Origin: Prochlorococcus marinus XMU1410
Lineage (GTDB): Bacteria; Cyanobacteriota; Cyanobacteriia; PCC-6307; Cyanobiaceae
Assembly: GCF_017696085.1 (NCBI RefSeq)
Contig: NZ_JAAORH010000001.1
Coordinates: 839,855-903,854, forward strand
Direction: 5' to 3'
DNA length: 64,000 nucleotides
Of this stretch, positions 7,747 through 16,933 are shown piece by piece. The notes below the pieces were generated by a model. That model made no database searches, was not told the origin of the DNA, and worked only from the letters and a program-made list of their open reading frames with translations. The position numbers were made by a program, and so were the translations under genes. The first letter of the stretch is position 1. Every line of letters starts with the position of its first letter.

Positions 7747-9969
7747 ATGTTCACATCATCTTCAATAATTGATAATCTTAATCAGTCAGAAGGGTTAGAA
7801 TATAAAAAATTATGCAGATTACTAAAAATAACAAAGAAATCTGATAAAGATAAATTAGATATTGCTTTAACAGCTCTAGAAAAACTTGAAATTATTTATA
7901 AAAACGAAGATGATGAATATACCTGCACAAAAGATGCTGATCATCTTGTCGCCAAAATAAGATGTAGTAGCAAAGGCTATTGCTTTGCTGTAAGGGGAAA
8001 AGAGCAAGAAGATATCTACATTAGAGAAAATCTACTTAATTATGCATGGAATGGAGATAAAGTTTTAGTAAGGATAATAAAAGAGGGTTATAGAAGAAGA
8101 TCACCAGAGGGAATAGTCGATTGTATTCTTGAAAGATCAAATCAAATACTTCTCTCTAAAGTTGAAATTATAAAGAATGATGTATATGCAATCCCAATAG
8201 ATGACAGGATCCTCTCTAAAATTAAACTTCCAAAAGAGGATAAAAAATACATTTTCAAATCAGAAAATAAAAATATAGTAAGAGTTGAGATTGATAGATT
8301 TCCTATAGGGCAAGAAGAAGGACAAGGCCATGTGATACAAGAACTAAAACTAGACAATAATGAGGAATATGATACAGAATTTGTTTTGTCCAAAAGCAAT
8401 ATTGTTAAATCATACAATTTAGATGATATTGAATCTAAAAAAACAGAAAAAAGGGAGAGAATTGACCTTACAGATAAAAACTCTTATTTATTCAAAAGTT
8501 GGCATTCTAATAATTCTCCAATACTTCCAATGATTCAGATAGAGCAGGGGAAAAATAAAAGTACTAAATTATGGATACATACAAATAATCTTGCAGAAAG
8601 AGTAGATTTAAATAGTAAAAAATCTCTAGAAATATTATTTCAAGGATTTGAATCATTACCCTTATTAAATGATTGGCAAAACTACCTTAGTGAAGCAATA
8701 AGAAATAATTCTGAATTTAAATTTGGTGAAAAGAATGAAGCAATAAGCCTCTGTGTTCAATTAAATAGTGATAATGAAATAATTGATTGGTCATTTCATC
8801 TTACTTTAGTAAAATGCTCTCTTATTGTTGGAAGTGATCATACTGAGGCGCTTCTATCTAGAAAAAGCAAATCAAGAATAACCTCTCGGGTATTAAAACC
8901 TATAAAGGAATATGTCGACGATTTAGATAAAATACTTGCAATTTCATGTTCATTCAGAGAAAAACATCTTTTGGAGGGTAAGGTGGAAATTCCAGCACCA
9001 CTCAATAAAATTGAAACACTAGAAGAATTTTTTATTCACAATCCAGCTGAATATTCAAAAGGATATTTTGAATCATTAAATAAAAAAGATTGCCAAACTT
9101 ATCTTTCACCAATACTTCATGAAGCTAATTTAATTTGGTTCAAACATTCAAATCAATATGGCTTAAAAAGTGCAGGATACATCTCAAATGAAATAGATTA
9201 CGTCAATGCTAATGAAATTATCAAATATTCTGAATTTATTGATAATGATGTAGAGCTTAATGAAGATGGCAATTTGACATTTAGTCAAGTAGTTAAATTA
9301 TGTGGCGACGATAATAAAAAAAGAATCTTACATAAACTTCTAATTAATGAATTTAAGGACAATGACATAAGGTTGATATCTAAAGATCCTGATATTGAGG
9401 AATCGGAAAAATTATTTATTTCTCCATGGACAATGCCTGGATTTGACTTCACTAATCTTATAAACCAGCACTGTATTTTTAATATGATAATAAATGGTAA
9501 GAAATCAAAGAAAAATAATATTAATGCAATCAATATATCGGAAAGTAATTCATTAGACCTAGTAAATTGGGATATATTTAATTCATCGATTTCAAAGAAT
9601 CTAGAAATATTATTTAACAAGTTTGTAATAGATAAACTTAATGAATACAAGTACAAAGTTAACCAATATAAATCTAATATGATAAATATAAAAAAAGTAA
9701 GAAAAGCAGAAAAATTACTAGGTAATATTTATAGTGGGTTTATATTATCAGTGCAAACATATGGTTTCTTTGTTGAGATATCAGAACTAAATGTAGAGGG
9801 GTTGGTACATGTCAGCACTCTTAATAATGATTGGTATGAATATAGATCAAGGCAAAATCTATTAATTGGAAGAAAATCAAAAAAATCATACAAAGTTGGA
9901 GATGCAATAAAAGTAAAAATCATAAAAGTCGATATTCTTAAATATCAAATTGATTTAGAATTAACATAA
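7747..9969 (+). CDS. RNase II/R-family (RNB) protein lacking the canonical active site
   Basis: A 740-aa protein with the layout of RNase II/R: N-terminal winged-helix-like region (1-60), OB/cold-shock-type region (about 68-135), RNB-like domain (about 237-620, entered through RERIDLTDK) and a clear C-terminal S1 domain (about 657-740, GFILSVQTYGFFVEIS). The central active-site segment, normally IDPxxAxDFDDA, is absent: residues 247-275 lack the aspartate cluster, and the TSPIRRYPD-type stretch is replaced by ISPWTMPGFD. It may bind RNA without degrading it. It resembles the cyanobacterial Zam group (acetazolamide resistance), an RNB subgroup; that match is from memory. Confidence 0.75.
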   Translation: MFTSSSIIDNLNQSEGLEYKKLCRLLKITKKSDKDKLDIALTALEKLEIIYKNEDDEYTCTKDADHLVAKIRCSSKGYCFAVRGKEQEDIYIRENLLNYAWNGDKVLVRIIKEGYRRRSPEGIVDCILERSNQILLSKVEIIKNDVYAIPIDDRILSKIKLPKEDKKYIFKSENKNIVRVEIDRFPIGQEEGQGHVIQELKLDNNEEYDTEFVLSKSNIVKSYNLDDIESKKTEKRERIDLTDKNSYLFKSWHSNNSPILPMIQIEQGKNKSTKLWIHTNNLAERVDLNSKKSLEILFQGFESLPLLNDWQNYLSEAIRNNSEFKFGEKNEAISLCVQLNSDNEIIDWSFHLTLVKCSLIVGSDHTEALLSRKSKSRITSRVLKPIKEYVDDLDKILAISCSFREKHLLEGKVEIPAPLNKIETLEEFFIHNPAEYSKGYFESLNKKDCQTYLSPILHEANLIWFKHSNQYGLKSAGYISNEIDYVNANEIIKYSEFIDNDVELNEDGNLTFSQVVKLCGDDNKKRILHKLLINEFKDNDIRLISKDPDIEESEKLFISPWTMPGFDFTNLINQHCIFNMIINGKKSKKNNINAINISESNSLDLVNWDIFNSSISKNLEILFNKFVIDKLNEYKYKVNQYKSNMINIKKVRKAEKLLGNIYSGFILSVQTYGFFVEISELNVEGLVHVSTLNNDWYEYRSRQNLLIGRKSKKSYKVGDAIKVKIIKVDILKYQIDLELT

Positions 9970-10037
9970 AAAAATTTTCACAAATCTATATTATGGAAAT
10001 ACTAATCAAAAAAATTTAAGATAACTCGTTTAGAATT

Positions 10038-10481
10038 ATGTTTAAGAAAAAATATTTATTATTAACACTTTTTTTAATAATAATTTTTCAAATTTTATTA
10101 TATACAAATAATAGTCAGAAGACTTCATTTAGATATTTTAAATGGACGCTCCAAGAAGTAAGTATAGGAAAATTAATCAGTATTTCGTTTTTTTCTGGTT
10201 TATTTGTAAGCGCTTTATTGAATACAACAATTACTAGTACTAGTTTCAGAAAAAAAACTAGTGAAAATGTAGAAGATGAGTTCGTATCAACTAATAATGA
10301 GGAAGATAAGGAACCAAACATTGTGATGCCGCCACAAAGGGATATAAGAGAAACTCAACCAACAATTTCTGTTAATTACAGAGTAGTCAAAAATATGAAC
10401 GATAATAATATTAAAAAAGATCTAAATTATTCAAATGCAGATAATGAAGATGACTGGGATAATGCAGATAATGATTGGTAG
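10038..10481 (+). CDS. hypothetical membrane-anchored acidic protein
   Basis: 147 aa with two hydrophobic helices near the N-terminus (about 5-23, LLLTLFLIIIFQILL; and about 50-66, LISISFFSGLFVSALL), then a long hydrophilic tail rich in Asn, Asp and Glu, ending DDWDNADNDW. The two-helix start resembles LapA-like membrane proteins. It lies 68 bases after the RNB gene and 59 before the DUF2996 gene on the same strand. Function unknown. Confidence 0.7.
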   Translation: MFKKKYLLLTLFLIIIFQILLYTNNSQKTSFRYFKWTLQEVSIGKLISISFFSGLFVSALLNTTITSTSFRKKTSENVEDEFVSTNNEEDKEPNIVMPPQRDIRETQPTISVNYRVVKNMNDNNIKKDLNYSNADNEDDWDNADNDW

Positions 10482-10540
10482 AAAAATAAATTAATTAAAA
10501 AATGTTTTTTTAATTTATAATAAAATAAAATTGTTTTTTT

Positions 10541-11107
10541 ATGGAAGAAAATTTAGACAAAAATAATGGGGTTAATAAAGAAATATCTGACAACACTACT
10601 AAATCTGACTCTGAGGAATTAAAAGAACCTAAATCAGAAAAAGTTATCAATATGAATATAAATAATGGTGATTCTGCTACTAAAGTTGTTATAAAAAATG
10701 AAATTAATACTCCCGAAAAACCTATAACAAAACCAAAAAAAGAACTCCCAGTAGAGAAAAAGCCTTTCCAAGAATTTATTAACATGCACCTAATTCCTTC
10801 ACTTACTGAGGAAATTAATCAAAGAGGATTAGAAATAAAAAAGATTAACCTCACTAACACAAATAGACCTATTGCTGGAGATAAATGTTGGGTAATAAAT
10901 TGTGAAATTAAAGATACATGTAACTTTTGGTTATCCTTTGAGAAGGATGACATTAGTTCATTAAAAAGTATTTCTTTATCAAAACCTAATCAAAAACCCA
11001 GTATTATTGAATCCTTTCTTATTGACGAAAAAAGAATTACCCTAAAATTAATAATTTCAAGAGTTCTTCAAAGATTGAATGGGCAAAAGTTAATAGGAGT
11101 TAATTAG
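10541..11107 (+). CDS. DUF2996 family protein
   Basis: 188 aa. The first 75 residues are a low-complexity acidic and lysine-rich stretch. The rest (about 85-186) fits DUF2996: PFQEFINMHLIPSL, then CWVINCEI, and the ending SIIESFLIDEKRITLKLIISRVLQRLNGQKL. DUF2996 is restricted to cyanobacteria and plants; I know no established biochemical role. It directly precedes acsF on the same strand. Confidence 0.75.
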   Translation: MEENLDKNNGVNKEISDNTTKSDSEELKEPKSEKVINMNINNGDSATKVVIKNEINTPEKPITKPKKELPVEKKPFQEFINMHLIPSLTEEINQRGLEIKKINLTNTNRPIAGDKCWVINCEIKDTCNFWLSFEKDDISSLKSISLSKPNQKPSIIESFLIDEKRITLKLIISRVLQRLNGQKLIGVN

Positions 11108-11187
11108 AAAAACAATAACACCAAGTTAACTTTTCCCTCGAAAATACAAATCATAGTAAATAATAGTATTAATAAACCCTATAAAAA

Positions 11188-12360
11188 ATGGCTCAATCAA
11201 CTGTTGAATCAAAAAATAAAAAAGATATTAATAATGGAAAGATACCAGCCAAAGAAACAATTTTGTCTCCAAGATTCTATACAACAGACTTTGAGGCTAT
11301 GGAAAATATGGATTTATCAATAAACGAGGAGGAATTGGAAGCTATTTGTGAGGAATTTAGGAAAGATTATAATAGACATCATTTTGTAAGAAATAGTGAA
11401 TTTGAAGGCGCTGCAGAAAAATTAGATCCTGAGACAAGAGAGCTTTTTGTTGATTTTCTCGAGGGAAGTTGTACATCAGAATTTTCAGGTTTTTTACTTT
11501 ATAAGGAACTTAGTAAGAGAATTAAAGTCAAAAACCCTCTACTAGCTGAATGTTTTGCTCATATGGCCAGAGATGAAGCAAGACATGCAGGTTTTTTAAA
11601 TAAATCAATGAGCGACTTTGGACTTCAGTTAGATTTAGGTTTTTTAACAGCCAATAAAGATTACACTTATTTCCCTCCAAGAAGTATTTTTTACGCTACT
11701 TATTTATCCGAAAAAATAGGTTATTGGAGATACATAGCAATTTATAGACATCTCGAAAAGAACCCTGATAGCAAAATTTTTCCACTATTTAATTACTTTG
11801 AAAATTGGTGTCAAGATGAAAATAGACATGGGGATTTCTTTGACGCATTAATGAAAGCACAGCCACGTACTGTTAAATCTTTAAGCCAAAAAATTACCAT
11901 TGGCGGCTCTACTTTTACACACCCATTATTTGATTACTTCCATAGGTTTAGATATTTTTTAAATAATCTTCCATTAACATCCAAGTTATGGTCTAGGTTC
12001 TTTCTATTAGCTGTATTTGCAACTATGTATGCAAGGGATTTGGGAATTAAAAAAGATTTTTACAGTTCTTTAGGTTTAGATGCCAGAGATTACGACCAGT
12101 TTGTTATTAATAAAACAAATGAAACTGCAGCTAGAGTTTTCCCTGTAGTAATGGACGTTTATGATGAATCTTTTTATGGAAGATTAGATAAAATAGTAGA
12201 GAATAATGAGGTTCTTTCCGATATTGCAAACAGTGATGGAAATAAAGTATCTAAAACTTTTAAAAAATTACCTAAATATTTATCAAACGGTTACCAGTTA
12301 TTAAGACTATACTTATTAAAACCTCTTGATAGCAAAGATTTCCAACCTTCGATTAGATAA
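11188..12360 (+). CDS. acsF: aerobic Mg-protoporphyrin IX monomethyl ester cyclase (AcsF)
   Basis: 390 aa, full length. AcsF is the di-iron oxygenase that forms the isocyclic E ring of chlorophyll, turning Mg-protoporphyrin IX monomethyl ester into divinyl protochlorophyllide with O2 and electrons. Iron-ligand motifs are visible: [21 protein letters not shown] and [10 protein letters not shown] (two ExxH-type pairs). The N-terminal extension before FYTTDFEAM is short. It shares the pathway with chlH 13 kb downstream. tldD follows 31 bases later. Confidence 0.96.
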   Translation: MAQSTVESKNKKDINNGKIPAKETILSPRFYTTDFEAMENMDLSINEEELEAICEEFRKDYNRHHFVRNSEFEGAAEKLDPETRELFVDFLEGSCTSEFSGFLLYKELSKRIKVKNPLLAECFAHMARDEARHAGFLNKSMSDFGLQLDLGFLTANKDYTYFPPRSIFYATYLSEKIGYWRYIAIYRHLEKNPDSKIFPLFNYFENWCQDENRHGDFFDALMKAQPRTVKSLSQKITIGGSTFTHPLFDYFHRFRYFLNNLPLTSKLWSRFFLLAVFATMYARDLGIKKDFYSSLGLDARDYDQFVINKTNETAARVFPVVMDVYDESFYGRLDKIVENNEVLSDIANSDGNKVSKTFKKLPKYLSNGYQLLRLYLLKPLDSKDFQPSIR

Positions 12361-12391
12361 TCTTTAATACAGAGAAGATTTATAGACTCAT

Positions 12392-13813
12392 ATGCTTTCG
12401 TCACAAATCAAATCAAATAAAATCGTTTTTGGTAGTTGCAATAAAAATTTATTAGAAGAAATTATTTTCTACGGCATTCGACTTGGTGCTGATTTTGTAG
12501 AAATATTTATAGAGAATACTGACAACTCAAGCGTTTTAGCAGAAGAAGATTTTATTACAAGTGTAAGTCCATCATTTGGAAGGGGTGCTGGCATCAGAAT
12601 CTTCAAGGGAAAAAAGGATGGATTTGTAAGTACAAATGATTTAACAAAGCATGGCTTGATGAGATCGGTATCTCAGGCTATTGAGATGTTAGACATAACA
12701 GACAACAAAAGAGAAGTATTTAACGGTTTAAATAAACATAGGGACTACAGTTTATCCAAGAAAAAATGGATTAATGAAGTCCCATCTATTCATGAGATAA
12801 GTGAAAAACTACTGGATAGCACAAAGTCTTTAAAAAAGAATAATAAAATAATAACTAGAAAAGGAAGTTATTCAAGAAATCTTCAAGAAATAATTATAGC
12901 CTCCAGTGACGGAACCTATGTCTCAGATATTAGATTGCATCAAACAGTTGGTCTCAACGTAATTGCAAGTGATGCCCAATATAGATCTAGTGGAAGTAGA
13001 AGATTTGGATCGTCAGGAATGCCTAATGAATTCAGATTATGGGATCACGAAAAAGCAGCTAATGATGTGTTTGAAAGTTCAATGAACATGTTGTATGCAG
13101 ATTATGTTGATGCAGGACAAATGCCTGTGGTATTAGCTAATAAATTTGGTGGCGTTATATTCCATGAAGCCTGTGGCCATTTACTTGAAACCACTCAAAT
13201 AGAGAGAGGAACTACACCATTTGAGAATAAATTGAATGAAAAAATTGCACATGAATCTGTAACAGCAATAGATGAAGGCATATCAGAAGGATCCTTCGGT
13301 TCATTATCAGTAGATGATGAAGGTATGGAACCCGAAAAATCAGTTCTTATAAAAGATGGAATTTTAAAAAAATTCATATCGGACAGGGCAGGTGAATTAA
13401 GAACTGGCCATAAAAGAACAGGAAGTGGGAGAAGACAAAATTATTCTTTTGCTGCAGCTTCAAGAATGAGAAATACTTATATAGCTAAAGGTGAGCACTC
13501 GAAAGAGGATTTAATCAATAGTATTAGTGAAGGTCTTTACTGCAAATCAATGGGTGGTGGCAGTGTAGGTGCTACAGGACAATTTAATTTTGCGGTAGAA
13601 GAAGGATATCTTATTAAAAATGGAAAATTAACTAGTCCCGTAAAGGGAGCAACATTGATCGGTGAAGCTAAAGAAGTTATGCCAAAAATATCGATGTGCG
13701 GAAATGATCTCGAATTGGCTCCTGGATTCTGTGGATCCATTAGTGGAAGCGTCAACGTAACTGTTGGCCAACCTCATATTAAGGTTGATTCAATCACTGT
13801 TGGCGGAAGATAG
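12392..13813 (+). CDS. tldD: TldD family metalloprotease subunit
   Basis: 473 aa. The zinc motif HExxxH is intact: His258-Glu259-Ala-Cys-Gly-His263 in FHEACGH. In E. coli the active TldD pairs with TldE/PmbA as a heterodimer that cleaves unfolded small peptides and processes microcin B17 and CcdA antitoxin. The C-terminus includes ELAPGFCGSISGSVNVTVGQP. The tldE homologue starts three bases after the stop, so the pair is co-translated. The native substrate in this organism is not known. Confidence 0.92.
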   Translation: MLSSQIKSNKIVFGSCNKNLLEEIIFYGIRLGADFVEIFIENTDNSSVLAEEDFITSVSPSFGRGAGIRIFKGKKDGFVSTNDLTKHGLMRSVSQAIEMLDITDNKREVFNGLNKHRDYSLSKKKWINEVPSIHEISEKLLDSTKSLKKNNKIITRKGSYSRNLQEIIIASSDGTYVSDIRLHQTVGLNVIASDAQYRSSGSRRFGSSGMPNEFRLWDHEKAANDVFESSMNMLYADYVDAGQMPVVLANKFGGVIFHEACGHLLETTQIERGTTPFENKLNEKIAHESVTAIDEGISEGSFGSLSVDDEGMEPEKSVLIKDGILKKFISDRAGELRTGHKRTGSGRRQNYSFAAASRMRNTYIAKGEHSKEDLINSISEGLYCKSMGGGSVGATGQFNFAVEEGYLIKNGKLTSPVKGATLIGEAKEVMPKISMCGNDLELAPGFCGSISGSVNVTVGQPHIKVDSITVGGR

Positions 13814-13816
13814 GAT

Positions 13817-15169
13817 ATGAATTCAAGAGAAATCACAACTCAGATCTCCAAAGCTGCAGATTTCCTAAATCTTAGAAAATGGGATTATGGAGCAAGCTTT
13901 TCAAATGATTATTCTGTGCAAGTAGATAAAGGAGAGGCTAAACAACTTAAGGCATCACAAAAGCAAATTTTAACTATAAGAGTTTGGAATCAATCTAATC
14001 TAGTAGGTATTACTACAACAAGTGATATTAGTGAATCTGGTATTAAAAAGGCTCTTAAGCAAGCAAATATAGCTTCTGATTTCGGCAATAAGAATGAATC
14101 TACAGAATTTTCACCACTAGCGAAGGATCCTATTGAATTTAAGGATATTAAAAAAAGAAATCCTGTTGGAATAAAAAAATTACTTACACTTTTAAGAGAG
14201 GCAGAAGTAAAACTAATAGAAAGTCATGAATCCATAAAATCTGTTCCATATAATGGTTTATCTGAGAGTTTCTTTGAGAGAGTTTATGCAAATAGTGAGG
14301 GTGCCTTTCGAAGTTATTCCAAAAGTCAAGCAGCACTATATTTATATGCAAGAGCAGAAGAGAAAAATAATAAGCCTCGTAGTTCAGGTTCCGTAAAACT
14401 TGGATATGGTGCAGATGATATAGATATAGAGTCGTGTATTAAAGAGGCTTCAAATAAAACAATTTCTCATTTAAATTATTCATCTATTAAAACTGATAAA
14501 TATTTAATATGTTTTTCCCCAGAGTCTTTTTTAACTATGATTAACGCCTTTAGCTCAATGTTTAATGCTAGAAGCATTATAGATGGAGTGAGCTTATCTA
14601 ACAAAAATTCAATCGGAGAGAAACTATCTACAGAAGCGCTTAATATTTATGATGATGGCCTTCACGAAAAGAATATTTCTTCAACACCATTTGATGGAGA
14701 GGGAACCCCAACCAAACGACTATGTCTAATTAACAGAGGGAGAATTGAAAATTTTATACATTCCGAATCAACTGCAAGAATATTTAATACAACACCAACT
14801 GGCCACGCTGGACTTGGATCAAAAGTCTCAGTATCTCCTGATTGGATTGTAGTTGAAAAATCAGAAGAAAACATTGATCTAAAAACATCACTAGATCACT
14901 CTACTTATGAGGGAGAATTTGTTTATATAGAAGAGTTAAATGCAATCCATGCAGGTGTCAGAGCAAGTCAAGGTTCATTTTCTCTTCCATTTGATGGATG
15001 GCTCTACAAAAACGGTAAAAAAATCTCAATAGAATCTGCCACCGTAGCAGGAGATATCAAATATCTTTTGAAAAATATAGTAAATATTGAATCAAGCCAG
15101 GAGGTAACAACAAGTGGGATTTCTCCACATATATGGGTAGATGAATTATCAATAACTGGTGACGCGTGA
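13817..15169 (+). CDS. pmbA: TldE/PmbA family protease partner
   Basis: 450 aa PmbA/TldE family partner of TldD. It lacks the HExxxH motif, as expected for the non-zinc subunit. Family-like segments include the early QVDKGEAKQLKASQKQ, the central FDGEGTPTKRLCLINRGRIE and the late SATVAGDIKYLLKNI. It follows tldD after three bases, and its TGA overlaps the GTG start of fmt. Confidence 0.9.
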   Translation: MNSREITTQISKAADFLNLRKWDYGASFSNDYSVQVDKGEAKQLKASQKQILTIRVWNQSNLVGITTTSDISESGIKKALKQANIASDFGNKNESTEFSPLAKDPIEFKDIKKRNPVGIKKLLTLLREAEVKLIESHESIKSVPYNGLSESFFERVYANSEGAFRSYSKSQAALYLYARAEEKNNKPRSSGSVKLGYGADDIDIESCIKEASNKTISHLNYSSIKTDKYLICFSPESFLTMINAFSSMFNARSIIDGVSLSNKNSIGEKLSTEALNIYDDGLHEKNISSTPFDGEGTPTKRLCLINRGRIENFIHSESTARIFNTTPTGHAGLGSKVSVSPDWIVVEKSEENIDLKTSLDHSTYEGEFVYIEELNAIHAGVRASQGSFSLPFDGWLYKNGKKISIESATVAGDIKYLLKNIVNIESSQEVTTSGISPHIWVDELSITGDA

Positions 15170-16152
15170 GAATTATATTCTGGGGAACACCTGAATATTC
15201 AATTCCTAGTCTTGATATTTTTATTAAATCTAAGCACGAGGTAATTGCAGTAGTTAGTCAACCGGATAAGAAGAGATCTAGGGGAAATAAATTAATAGCC
15301 TCACCTGTAAAAAGCATTGCTGAGAAAGAATCTATAAAAATTTATACTCCAGAAAAAATCAGGGGCAATATAGATTTTATAAATGAACTTAAATCACTTT
15401 CTTGTGATTTATTTATTGTTATAGCTTACGGGAAAATTTTACCCAAAGAGATATTGGAAATCCCAAAATATGGTTGTTGGAACGCACATGCTTCATTACT
15501 TCCAAGATGGCGTGGTGCCGCCCCAATTCAATGGTCCCTAATAAAAGGCGATGAATTTACTGGTGTAGGAATTATGAAAATGAATGATGGACTAGATACT
15601 GGCGACATATTGTTGGAAAAAAAAATTAAAATCGATAATGACGATAATTTAAATACACTATCGGAAAAGCTTAGTATTTTATCGGCAAAATTATTTTTAA
15701 GTGCCACATCATTAATCGAAGAATATATTTATAAAAATACTAATCCTCAATTAACAAAACAAAATAGCCTTGGAGGAGAAATCACCTACGCAAGAATGAT
15801 TGAAAAATCAGACTTTAAAGTTGATTGGGGTAATGAGGCAATTAAAATTTCTCAAAAAATAAAAGCGTTATACCCACGAGCAAATACAACTTTTAGAGGT
15901 AAGAACCTAAAAATACTTAAAATCAAAATTTTGAGTAGCCATGAAATTAAAAATGAAAAATACCTTTTCATGAGCAATTATTCAAGACCTGGAATTATTC
16001 TTGCTGTAATAGAAAATAAAGGAATAATAATTTCAACTAAAACTGATCCGATTATTTTGTTGGAAGCAAAACTTGAAGGCAAAAACATTTCTAGCCAAAA
16101 GCAATTGATACAACAGTTAAAGCCATCAGTAGGTGAATATCTCTCAGATTAA
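15166..16152 (+). CDS. fmt: methionyl-tRNA formyltransferase
   Basis: 328 aa. Formylates the methionine on initiator tRNA using 10-formyl-tetrahydrofolate; the matching initiator tRNA gene lies at 38979. N-terminal domain: RIIFWGTPEYSIPSL, the catalytic NAHASLLPRWRGAAPIQW, and the MNDGLDTGDIL loop; the C-terminal OB-type domain follows residue ~210. The start is GTG at 15166, which overlaps the preceding TGA as GTGA, so translation is coupled to tldE. Its stop overlaps the convergent terC stop by four bases. Confidence 0.95.
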   Translation: MRIIFWGTPEYSIPSLDIFIKSKHEVIAVVSQPDKKRSRGNKLIASPVKSIAEKESIKIYTPEKIRGNIDFINELKSLSCDLFIVIAYGKILPKEILEIPKYGCWNAHASLLPRWRGAAPIQWSLIKGDEFTGVGIMKMNDGLDTGDILLEKKIKIDNDDNLNTLSEKLSILSAKLFLSATSLIEEYIYKNTNPQLTKQNSLGGEITYARMIEKSDFKVDWGNEAIKISQKIKALYPRANTTFRGKNLKILKIKILSSHEIKNEKYLFMSNYSRPGIILAVIENKGIIISTKTDPIILLEAKLEGKNISSQKQLIQQLKPSVGEYLSD

Positions 16153-16859
16153 GTTTTAGAATCTTTTTTAGAGAATCCCCAAATGAAAGCAAAAAGAATC
16201 AAAAAATAAAAATAATAGTCTGGAAGAATAGACTCTTTAATTAACGTATTTAGTAAAAGTTTAATTCCAACAATTAAAATTGCTACGTAACCGGCTGTTT
16301 CTAATCTAGAAAATATATCCAGAAGTTTTAGAAAAATCCCCGATGTAAATCTTAAGGCTAATACACCAATAACTGCTCCAAATATAATTAATATGTATTG
16401 ATCACTGATGGCTACTGCAGTAGTAATACTGTCAATGGAAAAAGCAAAATCAGTAATTGAAAGAAGGGCTACAACCCTTAAGAACCTAAAATTATTTTTA
16501 TTATTATCTGTACCGTTTTCAACGTTTTCTATATCTAAATTTAAAAAAACATTAGAGAAGAATAAGTATATTAAATAAAAACCAGCAAAAACTCTAATAA
16601 GAATAAACTTTAGAAGAACATTAGATAATATGATCAGAATAATTCTAAATAATAAAGATATTGTTATACCAATATTTAAGGCTCTAGACCTTAATTCTGA
16701 ACTGTCGAGAGATTTAGTAAGAGAAGCTAGTGCAACAGCATTATCTGCCGATAATAATAATTCTAGAGCAATTAATATTGGTAAAAGTGTAAAGATTTCA
16801 TACCAACTGTCTACCTGATCTAGTGTGGGTATAAAAGAATTTATTGCGGCTGAATCCAT
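16149..16859 (-). CDS. TerC/Alx-family integral membrane protein
   Basis: 236 aa with about seven transmembrane helices. The TerC signature is clear: ELLLSADNAVALA near residues 31-45, and the acidic pair SITDFAFSIDSITTAVA in a later helix. TerC/Alx members move or sense metal ions such as Mn2+, and the plastid TerC homologue is needed for thylakoid biogenesis. The role here is inferred from the family. It converges with fmt and is divergent from mfd. Confidence 0.85.
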   Translation of the reverse strand: MDSAAINSFIPTLDQVDSWYEIFTLLPILIALELLLSADNAVALASLTKSLDSSELRSRALNIGITISLLFRIILIILSNVLLKFILIRVFAGFYLIYLFFSNVFLNLDIENVENGTDNNKNNFRFLRVVALLSITDFAFSIDSITTAVAISDQYILIIFGAVIGVLALRFTSGIFLKLLDIFSRLETAGYVAILIVGIKLLLNTLIKESILPDYYFYFLILFAFIWGFSKKDSKT

Positions 16860-16933
16860 TAAATATTGTTCACAATCACTATAAAATCTAATATAATATA
16901 TCGGTTATTTGTAATCAAGATTGATAGTTATAA

